From NCBI RefSeq assembly GCF_000403645.1, contig NC_021313.1, positions 2,065,014-2,129,013 of the forward strand: a stretch of 64,000 nucleotides of DNA. The letters run 5' to 3'. This DNA is from Salinarchaeum sp. Harcht-Bsk1. GTDB taxonomy: Archaea; Halobacteriota; Halobacteria; Halobacteriales; Salinarchaeaceae. Positions 33,538-42,092 of the stretch are shown here, one piece after another (position 1 is the stretch's first letter; every line of letters begins with the position of its first letter). The notes under the pieces were generated by a model. It saw nothing but the letters and a program-made list of their open reading frames with translations, ran no database searches and was not told where the DNA came from. A program made the position numbers and the translations under genes.

Positions 33538-33544
33538 GGTTAAG
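33538..33544 (-). promoter_or_regulatory. TATA box of the GT2 gene
   Basis: CTTAACC on the minus strand lies 25-31 nt before ATG 33513. Confidence 0.6.
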
Positions 33545-33545
33545 T

Positions 33546-33563
33546 TTTTAGGTTTACCTAAAA
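33546..33563. promoter_or_regulatory. DtxR-family-type iron operator (palindrome 1)
   Basis: TTTTAGGTTTACCTAAAA is a perfect palindrome with 8-bp arms and a 2-bp centre. TTAGG/CCTAA half sites are those bound by DtxR/IdeR/SirR-type metal regulators. It touches the upstream side of the GT2 TATA box. A second site of the same consensus lies at 35838-35853. Confidence 0.7.
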
Positions 33564-33615
33564 CAGTGGGGAGCGATCCCACTGCAGCGGCTGCACCCCG
33601 TTGCAGCGCCCAGAT

Positions 33616-35265
33616 TCACAGCGCCGCGTCGACGTGGTCGGCGGCTTTCAACGCGAGCGCGCCGATCGTCAGGGTCGGGTTCATCGCACCGGCGGTGGGG
33701 AACACCGAACTCGACGCGATCCAGCAGTTCTCGAGGTCGTGGGTCCTGAGCGAGGAATTCACCACGCTCGCCGACGGGTCCGACCCCATCCGGGTCGTCC
33801 CCATGTGGTGGTTCGTCGGCACCGTGCCCTCGACGCCCTGGGTCCAGCGCTCCGAAGCGCCGAGTTCGTCGAGAATCTCGTGCTGGACCTCGTTGGCTCG
33901 CTCGATCGTCCGCTTCGCCCGGTCGTCGATCGACCAGTGGATCTCCGGGACCGGGTTACCGTGGTCGTCGGTCCGATCCGGATGCAACGCGACGCGGTTC
34001 TCCGCCTGCGGCAGCGTCTCGACCAGCGCGCCGACGGTGACGTGGTTGCCGTACTCGGCGCGGATCCGCTCGAGGAGGTCGTCGCCCCAGTCCTCCCCGG
34101 TCAGCGCGATGCCGACCGGCGACGGCCCCGCGAAGTTGAAGAACTCGAGTTTGAACGGCGCGATCCGCTCGTCGGCCTCGTCGTAGAACTGGTGGGACTC
34201 GCTCGTGAGGAAGCCGACGTGGTTCTGGCGGGTCGGCTCCTCGAGCACGCCGCCGGCGCCCGCGAACACGTGATCCATGAAGTAGCGTCCCACCGCACCG
34301 CTGGAGTTCGCGAGACCGTCGGGGTAGTGCTCCGAGTCCGAGAGCAAGAGCAATCGCGGCGTCTCGACGCCGCCGGCAGCCACGACGAAGGTTTCGGCCT
34401 CCTGGCGGTGTTCGGTTCCGTCCGGCGTCGCGAACACCGCCGCCTCGATCCGATCCGTCGTGTGCTCCAGGCGCTGGACCGGCGCGCGATCGATCACGGT
34501 CGCGCCCTTCGCGGCTGCCGTTTCGGCGTGGACGCTCCCGTCGTACTTCGCGCCAGAGGGACAGACCGGTCGGCAGGAGCCGTAGCCCTGACACGCGCTC
34601 CGGCCGTCGTAGCCCTCGGAGTTCCGGGCGTTCGGCACCGAGTGCATCGAAATCTCCAGCGCCTCACAGGCCTCCGCGAACAGCGAGTCGCTGTAGCTCG
34701 GTGGAAACGCCGGCATCGGGAACGGCTCCTCCCGAGGCGGCGCGAAGGGGTTGTCGTCCGCCCCCGCGACGCCAATCCCGGTCTCTGCCTCCGCGTAGTA
34801 CGGTCGTAAATCGCTGTACTCGATTGGCCAGTTCGCGCCGACGCCGCGCTCGCTCGCAGAGGCGAAATCCGCCTCGTGCAGGCGCATCACCATCCCCTGC
34901 CAGTGGAGCGTCGACCCGCCGATCCCCTTGACTCGCGTTCGATTCAGCGGGTAGTGACGATCGCCTACCGATTCGTAGGCGTCGCGGTCGCCGCCGACGT
35001 CCCAGACGTCCGGTCGCGAGAACGCGGGGCGAATCGCTTTCTCCATCCGCTCGACGCGTTCCGTCTCGTCGAAGCGGGGACCGGCGTCGAGGACGACGAC
35101 CTCGTGGTCCCGTCCCGCGAGTCGATCCGCTACCAGCGTTCCCGCGGGCCCCGCGCCGACGACGCAGACGTCCGCATTCGCGACGGGCGAGCGATCGGGG
35201 TCGGCGCTCCGGCCGGCCGTTCGGTCGCTGGCGTCGCGTCCGTCGGCCTGAGCGCTCCCGGTCAT
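33616..35265 (-). CDS. GMC-type FAD dehydrogenase large subunit with 3Fe-4S motif
   Basis: The 549-residue protein starts with an FAD site (VCVVGAGPAGTLVADRL, about 33-49) and has GMC landmarks (GIGGSTLHWQGMVMRL; C-terminal NHHMGTTRMG and GAMNPTLTIGALALKAAD). C225, C231 and C235, in CQGYGSCRPVCPSGAKY, match the C-x5-C-x3-C set that holds a 3Fe-4S cluster in FAD-dependent glucose dehydrogenases. The substrate is probably a sugar or sugar acid. It has no signal peptide; the preceding gene, which overlaps it as ATGA, supplies a Tat signal, so the pair is likely exported together. Confidence 0.9.
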   Translation of the reverse strand: MTGSAQADGRDASDRTAGRSADPDRSPVANADVCVVGAGPAGTLVADRLAGRDHEVVVLDAGPRFDETERVERMEKAIRPAFSRPDVWDVGGDRDAYESVGDRHYPLNRTRVKGIGGSTLHWQGMVMRLHEADFASASERGVGANWPIEYSDLRPYYAEAETGIGVAGADDNPFAPPREEPFPMPAFPPSYSDSLFAEACEALEISMHSVPNARNSEGYDGRSACQGYGSCRPVCPSGAKYDGSVHAETAAAKGATVIDRAPVQRLEHTTDRIEAAVFATPDGTEHRQEAETFVVAAGGVETPRLLLLSDSEHYPDGLANSSGAVGRYFMDHVFAGAGGVLEEPTRQNHVGFLTSESHQFYDEADERIAPFKLEFFNFAGPSPVGIALTGEDWGDDLLERIRAEYGNHVTVGALVETLPQAENRVALHPDRTDDHGNPVPEIHWSIDDRAKRTIERANEVQHEILDELGASERWTQGVEGTVPTNHHMGTTRMGSDPSASVVNSSLRTHDLENCWIASSSVFPTAGAMNPTLTIGALALKAADHVDAAL

Positions 35266-35831
35266 TCGTTCGGCCCCCGCTGGTAGCTCGCGATTCCTCC
35301 GGGGTGCCCGATCGGATTCTCGATCCCTGCGAGTTCGCCGCCCGTCGGCGACGTGTAGAGTCCGAGCAGGAGGTCGTTCACGACGTAGTAGCGGATCCGC
35401 TCGGCCGTCGTGCCGTCGGGGACCTCGTCGGCCACGTCGGCACCGACCTCGCGGAGCAACGCGTCGCGGTCTGCGGGGTCGAGGTCCGCGACCGGCGCGT
35501 CGTACCACGATCGAGCCAGGTCGTCGAGGTCGGCGACGGCGCGGCGGATGCCCTCGCCGTGGCCCTCGCGCTCCAGTCGCCCCGCGAGGAATCGCTCGAC
35601 GAAGGTCTGGATTCCCGTGACGTCGCTGGGATAGACGACCTCCGCGACGGCGACCATCGCGTCCCGAACCTGGTCGTCTGTGGCGAGGCCGTCGCCCACG
35701 GTATCGCCACTGCTCGCGTCGTCCGCGGCATCGCCCCCGGAGCGCTGCCACTCCCGCGCGCCCAGTGCGACCGCCCCGCCCGAGCCGAGCGCCGCCAGCG
35801 CCGCGACGGCGTCCCGTCTGGTCAGCTGCAC
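35262..35831 (-). CDS. Gluconate 2-dehydrogenase subunit 3-like small subunit with Tat signal
   Basis: The protein is 189 residues from GTG 35831 (194 from an alternative TTG at 35846, which lies inside the operator). It begins LTRRDAVAALAALGSGG, a twin-arginine signal, then a helical domain of the gluconate 2-dehydrogenase subunit 3 family. In known sugar dehydrogenases this subunit escorts the FAD subunit through the Tat pathway. Its stop overlaps the start of the FAD subunit. GTG 35831 fits a leaderless promoter, since the shared TATA at 35855-35861 lies 24-30 nt upstream. No cytochrome subunit is nearby, so the electron acceptor is unknown. Confidence 0.85.
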   Translation of the reverse strand: MQLTRRDAVAALAALGSGGAVALGAREWQRSGGDAADDASSGDTVGDGLATDDQVRDAMVAVAEVVYPSDVTGIQTFVERFLAGRLEREGHGEGIRRAVADLDDLARSWYDAPVADLDPADRDALLREVGADVADEVPDGTTAERIRYYVVNDLLLGLYTSPTGGELAGIENPIGHPGGIASYQRGPNE

Positions 35832-35837
35832 GGGCGG

Positions 35838-35853
35838 ATTAGGCAAACCTAAT
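35838..35853. promoter_or_regulatory. DtxR-family-type iron operator (palindrome 2)
   Basis: ATTAGGCAAACCTAAT has 6-bp perfect arms and, with palindrome 1, gives the consensus TTAGGYWWACCTAA. It sits between the TATA box and the start codon of the dehydrogenase operon, and directly upstream of the TATA box of the divergent iron permease, so one bound regulator could control both. Confidence 0.75.
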
Positions 35854-35854
35854 T

Positions 35855-35861
35855 CTTATAC
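35855..35861. promoter_or_regulatory. TATA box apparently shared by two divergent genes
   Basis: CTTATAC lies 25-31 nt before ATG 35886 on the plus strand. Read as GTATAAG on the minus strand, it lies 24-30 nt before GTG 35831. Both distances are right for leaderless transcription, and no other AT-rich box is present in the 54-bp gap. Confidence 0.7.
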
Positions 35862-35885
35862 TCGTTGGAACGCCGATATCGGGGT

Positions 35886-37511
35886 ATGTCGGTGCGGGAG
35901 CGGCTGCAGGTGGTTCGCCAGCGGATCGGCGGCAGTGGCGACGCCGGAGAGCGCCCTCCCCGGAGCCTGCTCGCGATCAGCGGCGCGATCGCGCTGGTCG
36001 TCGTGTTCCCACTCGTGTGGCTGCTCGTGACGGCTGCAGAGATCGATCCCGGCGAGGCCTGGGACCTCGCCACGAGCGAGGAGACGCTGACGGTCCTGAA
36101 GAACAGCCTCCTGCTGATGGGCGGCGTGACGGCCGGCTCCGTGCTGCTCGGCGTGCCGCTCGCCTACCTCACCGTCCGGACGGACCTGCCGTTCCGCCGC
36201 TTCTGGACGATCGTCTCGGCGCTCCCGCTCGTGATCCCCAGCTACGTCGGCGCGTTCACGGTCGTCTCGGCGTTCGGGCCCAGGGGCCGCTTCCAGGACA
36301 TGCTCGAACCGCTCGGCGTCGAACAGATCCCTGAGATCTACGGGCTGCCCGGTGCGATCGTCGTGATCACGCTCTACACCTACCCCTACGTCTACCTCAC
36401 GACGCGTGCCGCACTCTTGAGCTTCGACGCCCGGCTCGTCGAGGCGGCGCGGACGCTCAACCACGGCAAACTCGCCGCGTTCTGGCGGGTGACGCTCCCA
36501 CAGATTCGTCCGGCGATCGCCGCCGGCGCGTTGCTCGCCGCACTCTACGCGATTTCGGACTTCGGGACGCCGGCGATCATGCGCCTCCCCGTCTTCACGC
36601 GGGAGATCTACGTCGAGTTCGGACAGCTCGGACAGGCGCCGGAGGCCGTGCTCTCCCTCCAGTTGCTCGCGATCGTCGCGCTCGTCCTCGTGATCGAGCG
36701 GTGGATCGTCCCGGACGCCTCGGCGAGCGAATCGGAGGCGACGCGCGACCGCCCCGTCAGCCTCGGACGCTGGCGGTGGGTCGCGATGGGATTCCCGGCG
36801 TTGGTGGCGGGGCTCGCGTTGCTCGTCCCGCTGTGGATCCTCTACCTCTGGCTGTCGAGTTCCGCGACGGCCCGCAGGCCGTCGCTGGCGTTCGAGTGGA
36901 GCATGGCGACGAACTCCGTGAAGGTGGCTGCCGCCGCGGCACTGATCGCCGCCATCGCGGCGCTCCCGATCGGCTACCTCTCCGCTCACCACGACTCCCG
37001 GCTCGCGGCGGTCTTCGAGCGTGGCACCTACCTCGGCTTCGCCGTTCCGGGCGTCGTCCTCGGGCTCTCGCTGGTGTACCTCGGCACCCGGCTCGTCCCC
37101 GCGCTGTACTTCACGCTCCCGCTGCTCATCTTCGGTTACGTCGTCCGCTTCCTGCCACAGGCCGTCGGCTCGATCCGCTCGACGACGCTGCAGGTCGATC
37201 CGCGGCTCGTCGAGGCCGCTCGCACGCTCGGCGACTCGCCGTTCCGGGCGTTCCGCCGGGTGACTCTGCCACAGATCGTCCCCGGGATCGTCGCCGGCGC
37301 CGCACTCGTCTTTCTCACGACGATGAAGGAGCTCCCGGTGACGCTCATGCTCAAACCCAACGAGTTCGAGACGATCGCGACGCAGATCTGGCGCGCCCAG
37401 GACTCCCACTTCTACCAGTACGCCGTGGTACCGGCGCTCCTGTTGATGGTGATCTCCGGGTTCTCGATGATCGTGTTGCTGGCGAGCGAAGGCGGTCGGG
37501 AAGGGCTCTGA
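35886..37511 (+). CDS. Fe(III) ABC transporter permease (two fused permease domains)
   Basis: The 541-residue protein has about 12 membrane helices in two homologous halves. Each half has an EAA loop for ATPase contact (EAARTLNHGKLAAFWRVTLPQI and EAARTLGDSPFRAFRRVTLPQI). This fused FbpB-like arrangement is typical of ferric iron importers; thiamine and sulphate permeases are alternatives. The DtxR-type operator at its promoter supports iron. No binding protein or ATPase gene is adjacent in the window, which is unusual. ATG 35886 is set by the TATA box 25-31 nt upstream. Confidence 0.9.
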   Translation: MSVRERLQVVRQRIGGSGDAGERPPRSLLAISGAIALVVVFPLVWLLVTAAEIDPGEAWDLATSEETLTVLKNSLLLMGGVTAGSVLLGVPLAYLTVRTDLPFRRFWTIVSALPLVIPSYVGAFTVVSAFGPRGRFQDMLEPLGVEQIPEIYGLPGAIVVITLYTYPYVYLTTRAALLSFDARLVEAARTLNHGKLAAFWRVTLPQIRPAIAAGALLAALYAISDFGTPAIMRLPVFTREIYVEFGQLGQAPEAVLSLQLLAIVALVLVIERWIVPDASASESEATRDRPVSLGRWRWVAMGFPALVAGLALLVPLWILYLWLSSSATARRPSLAFEWSMATNSVKVAAAAALIAAIAALPIGYLSAHHDSRLAAVFERGTYLGFAVPGVVLGLSLVYLGTRLVPALYFTLPLLIFGYVVRFLPQAVGSIRSTTLQVDPRLVEAARTLGDSPFRAFRRVTLPQIVPGIVAGAALVFLTTMKELPVTLMLKPNEFETIATQIWRAQDSHFYQYAVVPALLLMVISGFSMIVLLASEGGREGL

Positions 37512-37610
37512 TCGACGAGTTCGATTCCGCTACCGCCCCGACCGGCTGGCATTCCCCAGCGTCGCTTCGCCGAATGCTGACCGTTCACCGAACCAGTTCG
37601 ACGACTCATC

Positions 37611-37733
37611 GGGCGGGACTGGAAGGGGCCGACCGGTCGCGTTCGGTGACGAAGCAAGCACCGGAAGGAGCGAACGGAGTGAGCGACTGAGGAGCGCAGC
37701 GAGTCAGCGGGCGCGAGCGGGAGGGGCTTCCAA
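37611..37733 (+). repeat. Interspersed hairpin repeat, solo copy C
   Basis: A single element in the 293-bp gap after the iron permease gene. It starts GGGCGGGACTGGAAGGGGCC and ends GCGGGAGGGGCTTCCAA. The closing stem is GGAAG with CTTCC. The inner arms CCGGTCGCGTTCGGTGAC and GTCAGCGGGCGCGAGCGG pair over most of their length. The loop holds short direct repeats such as GGAGCGAACGGAG. No gene is seen. Confidence 0.85.
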
Positions 37734-37804
37734 ATGTGTCCGCGGAGCTGTATTCCGTATCGTATCGGCACCGATCGATCACACCCCGAAAGAGCCAATC
37801 CCGT

Positions 37805-38620
37805 TCAGTGCGTCCGCGAGAAGTCGACGTTCCGGAAGGCTTCGGGCTGTTCGTTCTCCGTGGCGTAGACGTACAGCGCGGTGCGGGCGATGTAGCCCAG
37901 CGCGCTCCCGAAGAGGTACGCCGCGAGCAGGACGACCGCGCCGACGGCGACGCCGCCGACGACGCCGAAGGTGCCGGCGCCGAAGAGGAAGAAGACGCCC
38001 ACGGCGAGTGCGAGGCCGACGATCGCGAAGATCGCGGTCACCAGCCCGACCCCGAAGCCGGCGCCGGCGGTCTCGCCCCAGGTCGACTTGAACGTCTCGC
38101 CGCTCCGCTTGAACATCTCCGTCGGAGTGACGTCCTCGAAGACGATCACGGGGACGATGAAGTAGGTCAGGATACCCCAGGCGACGCTGAAGAGCATGGC
38201 GGCGATCTCCGCGAGCGGGTTGTCGCTGCCCTCGATCGCGCGGAGGATCATCCCGACGGTGGCGGCGACCAGCGCCCAGATCGCGAGCGTCCGCTTGTGG
38301 CTCCACGCCGCGCGCATCCCCTCGCCGAGGGTCGGATCGCGGCCGTGGAACACTTCGCGAGCGTTGTGGACCAGTGCGGCGTTGAAGAACGCGGCGATGA
38401 ACGTGGAGCCGAAGTAGAGGACGAAGAGGACGGCGTAGGTGACCGGTCCCTCTTCGAGACCCGCCGTCACGTACGTGCCACCGAACAACGCGGCCATGAA
38501 GAGGAGGCCGAAGATCCCGCTGAGTAGCGGAAAGACGGCGAGGGAGGGCTCTTCCCGGAGCACGTGCGTGCTGTCTTTCGCGAGGTTCCATCCAGTTTTG
38601 AGGCGGCCGAAGAATCCCAT
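37805..38620 (-). CDS. DUF6159-type multi-pass membrane protein
   Basis: The 271-residue protein starts MGFFGRLKTGWNLAKDS, an amphipathic helix, and has about six membrane helices with many Gly and Ala. This start and layout match the haloarchaeal/bacterial DUF6159 family (from memory). Short charged loops such as EDVTPTEMFKRSGETFKSTWG look like cytoplasmic amphipathic segments. No enzyme motif; function unknown. Confidence 0.8.
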   Translation of the reverse strand: MGFFGRLKTGWNLAKDSTHVLREEPSLAVFPLLSGIFGLLFMAALFGGTYVTAGLEEGPVTYAVLFVLYFGSTFIAAFFNAALVHNAREVFHGRDPTLGEGMRAAWSHKRTLAIWALVAATVGMILRAIEGSDNPLAEIAAMLFSVAWGILTYFIVPVIVFEDVTPTEMFKRSGETFKSTWGETAGAGFGVGLVTAIFAIVGLALAVGVFFLFGAGTFGVVGGVAVGAVVLLAAYLFGSALGYIARTALYVYATENEQPEAFRNVDFSRTH

Positions 38621-38754
38621 AGTCGGAGTCTGGAGCGAGGGTCAGTTAGCTGTTGTCGTCTGGGTTCGAGTCCGGAGTTCGGGTCGTTCCAGGGCACCTG
38701 GGGGGTTCACCGGCGCAGCCGGACTCTCTTCGGCTTACCCGGGCGGTTCCCGGC

Positions 38755-39684
38755 TCATCGGGCGAACGCGTCGAACGGATTGTCCTCGGTCAACTGTCGG
38801 ATCGTCGCCTCGTCGATCCCCGCCTCCCGCAGCGCCGGCAGGAACTCGTCGGTCAGGTAGGTGTAGGGCTTCACCTCGCCGCCGCGGGGCTCGCTCGGGT
38901 CGTACCAGCCCCGATCCTGGCTCAGGAGGAGCTGGTCGCCCAGATCCGCCGCGAGCAGCCGCTCGATGCGCTCGACGTACGCCGCGTCGGGCTGGTCGTC
39001 GCCGCCGATCCAGTCGTACTCGATCCAGGCGCCGCGCTCGGCGATCTCGACGTGCCGATCGAGGTCGTCCTCGGCCTGGGCGTGGATCCAGACGAACCGA
39101 TCGGCGGTGTAGCCCGCGTCTTCGATCACGTCGAGCTGGGTCTCGACCATGTCGGCGTAGAGCGTGTGGCTCCCGATCGCCGCGCCGGTCTCGGCGCCCG
39201 CCCTGGCTGCTGCGCGAAGGATCGTCTCCTCGTCGTCGCTGAGGGCCTCGGGATCGTCGTCGTCCGTGGAGACCTTGATAAAGGCCGCTTGCGTCTCCGC
39301 CTCCTCGACGCCCTCGGTGAGTTCCTCGATCATCCACTCTGTGAGTTCGTCCTCGCCGGCCTCTCTGGCCCACTCCGGAATGCGAGGCTCCTGGTAGATC
39401 CCCGTCGCGACGGCGATCGGGAAGTCGGTCGCTTCGGAGACCGCCTCCACGGCGTCGACGCGCCGGCCGACGCCGCGGGGCGTCGGTTCGACAATCCCCG
39501 TGACGCCAGCCTCCTTCGCGCGCTCGATCTCGGGGCCGACGACCTCGACGACTTCCTCGAGGTCGGCGGTCTCGTGGGCCCGTTCCTCCATCGGGCCGAG
39601 GTCCGTGAAGACGTGCTCGTGCGGGAGGATCAGATCGATGGCCTCGCGATCGAGGGCGCCCAGCGTGGTGTGGAGTTCGGGCAT
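38755..39684 (-). CDS. Phosphotriesterase-related metal-dependent hydrolase
   Basis: The 309-residue TIM-barrel protein belongs to the amidohydrolase superfamily. The first metal ligands are in LPHEHVFTDLG (His22, His24). The bridging lysine, usually carbamylated, is in AAFIKVSTD. Further ligands are in GSHTLYA, HAQAE and LLSQDRGW (Asp). Homologues act on lactones or phosphoesters; the natural substrate is unknown. CCTTTTG lies 27-33 nt before ATG 39684 on this strand, a leaderless promoter. Confidence 0.9.
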   Translation of the reverse strand: MPELHTTLGALDREAIDLILPHEHVFTDLGPMEERAHETADLEEVVEVVGPEIERAKEAGVTGIVEPTPRGVGRRVDAVEAVSEATDFPIAVATGIYQEPRIPEWAREAGEDELTEWMIEELTEGVEEAETQAAFIKVSTDDDDPEALSDDEETILRAAARAGAETGAAIGSHTLYADMVETQLDVIEDAGYTADRFVWIHAQAEDDLDRHVEIAERGAWIEYDWIGGDDQPDAAYVERIERLLAADLGDQLLLSQDRGWYDPSEPRGGEVKPYTYLTDEFLPALREAGIDEATIRQLTEDNPFDAFAR

Positions 39685-39777
39685 GTGTGGGACCTCTGCG
39701 GCCAGGCAGTCAAAAGGAGGCGTCTCGGCAAAGAACGGGTTCGATCGAGCGATCGCGGCCGGCGAACGACGCCCTCC

Positions 39778-40872
<1,095 letters not shown>

Positions 40873-41796
40873 CTACTCCCAGGCTGCCGTCCGGATCTGC
40901 TCCTCCGCCTGCCGGAGGTGCTCCTGGGCGTCGAAGCGCTCGACGATCGCTTCCAGTTCCTCGCGCGTCGCGCCGTCGGCGCGTAGCGTCCGGGCGTGCT
41001 CGGTGATGGTCGGCACCGCCCGGACGACGTTGTCCACGATCGGGATCGTGGCGGTCTGGGGCGAGCGCGACAGCGGGTTGAGATCGATCACGATCTCGGT
41101 CTTGCCCATCTTCCCCAGCGCTTCTGCACGGTCGCCGTCCTCCAGCGGCACGAGCACGACGTCTGCGTCCTCGATGCCGTCGGCGTCGACGATCCCGCGG
41201 TAGTGCCCGACCTCGGGGACCTCGCCGTCCCCGGTCAGGCCCTTGACCTCCTCCGCGCCGTGCTCGCGGAGGTGTTCGGCGATGGCCGCCATCCGCTCCT
41301 CGGTGCGGTTGAAGAGGTTGACCTCGAGGTCGGCACCGACGACATCGGCGAGTTCGACGTACTCCTCGGGCACCAGCGCGGCGACGTTTCCGTTCACGGA
41401 GAGCACGGGGTGTTCCGCAAGGAGGAGCTGAGCGGCCGCCGCGCGGGCGGCGTCGTCGGCGCTCGGGATCGTCTCTTCGCCGAGCAGGTAGTCGAAGGCC
41501 GTGCCGCGGCCCTCCGCGTGCATCCCCTGGATGTGGGTGATCCCCTTCTCCACGCCGGCCTCGATCCGATGGCGCGTCTCGAGGTCCTCGGATCGCGGGT
41601 GGTCGTCGGGCGTGTGGTCGGGTTCGTCGCTGCCGTCGCCGCCGTCAGCGCCGTCGTCGGCGCTCGAAACGTCCGGAATCGCGTTCTCGACGGCGGATTG
41701 ACTCGCCGCCTCGGTCGCTGCGTCGCCGGCTCCGTCGGTGGCGGGGCCGTCCCCGTCGCCGCCGGGCTGTGCGGATCCGTGGTCCTCGTCGCTCAC
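40873..41796 (-). CDS. 4-phosphopantoate--beta-alanine ligase (archaeal CoA pathway)
   Basis: The 307-residue enzyme joins phosphopantoate and beta-alanine to give phosphopantothenate, the step after pantoate kinase. Highly conserved segments are RHRIEAGVEKGITHIQGMHA, LLLAEHPVLSVNGNVAAL, EVNLFNRTEERM and LVPLEDGDRAEALGKMGKTEI. An acidic, low-complexity N-terminal extension of about 70 residues is added. GTG 41796 is chosen because CCTTTTGC lies 24-31 nt upstream on this strand; an ATG at 41823 would sit within that box. Pantoate kinase lies 3.4 kb upstream on the same strand. Confidence 0.94.
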   Translation of the reverse strand: MSDEDHGSAQPGGDGDGPATDGAGDAATEAASQSAVENAIPDVSSADDGADGGDGSDEPDHTPDDHPRSEDLETRHRIEAGVEKGITHIQGMHAEGRGTAFDYLLGEETIPSADDAARAAAAQLLLAEHPVLSVNGNVAALVPEEYVELADVVGADLEVNLFNRTEERMAAIAEHLREHGAEEVKGLTGDGEVPEVGHYRGIVDADGIEDADVVLVPLEDGDRAEALGKMGKTEIVIDLNPLSRSPQTATIPIVDNVVRAVPTITEHARTLRADGATREELEAIVERFDAQEHLRQAEEQIRTAAWE

Positions 41797-41819
41797 GCTT
41801 GGTGGTGGGGAACCGATCT

Positions 41820-41827
41820 GCAAAAGG
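41820..41827 (-). promoter_or_regulatory. TATA-like box of the phosphopantoate ligase gene
   Basis: CCTTTTGC (minus strand) lies 24-31 nt before GTG 41796 and decides that start. Confidence 0.55.
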
Positions 41828-41891
41828 AATCCGGTCTCTCGGCTCGGTGGGGTTCAGTATTTGCCGTGAATCCCGCCAGCGTAACCGCTTC

Positions 41892-41987
41892 GAAAGCCCT
41901 CGGCCCGCTGGCGTGCGCTCAGCCGGATATCCTCGCGTCGCTCGGATAGGGCCGGCTGAGCGCACGCCAGACGGGCCTCGCCCTTTC
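41892..41987. repeat. Long perfect-stem hairpin, interspersed-repeat copy E
   Basis: A nested stem: GAAAG (41892) with CTTTC (41983), GGCCCG (41902) with CGGGCC (41972), a perfect 19-bp arm pair (41908-41926 with 41952-41970, CTGGCGTGCGCTCAGCCGG), then TATCC with GGATA around an 11-nt loop. It is followed by AGTCCACC. On the minus strand it has the family 5' flank GGTGGACTGAAAGGG. It lies between the YegP-repeat gene and the phosphopantoate ligase gene, both on the minus strand. Confidence 0.9.
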
Positions 41988-42092
41988 AGTCCACCAGGTG
42001 GAGCGGGGTATCGGCCAAGTTACGGACTCTGGGCCTCGGTAGCCGAAACGAGCGGTCGAAAATCGCTAGGCGCGCAGTAACGGCGGACGGCC

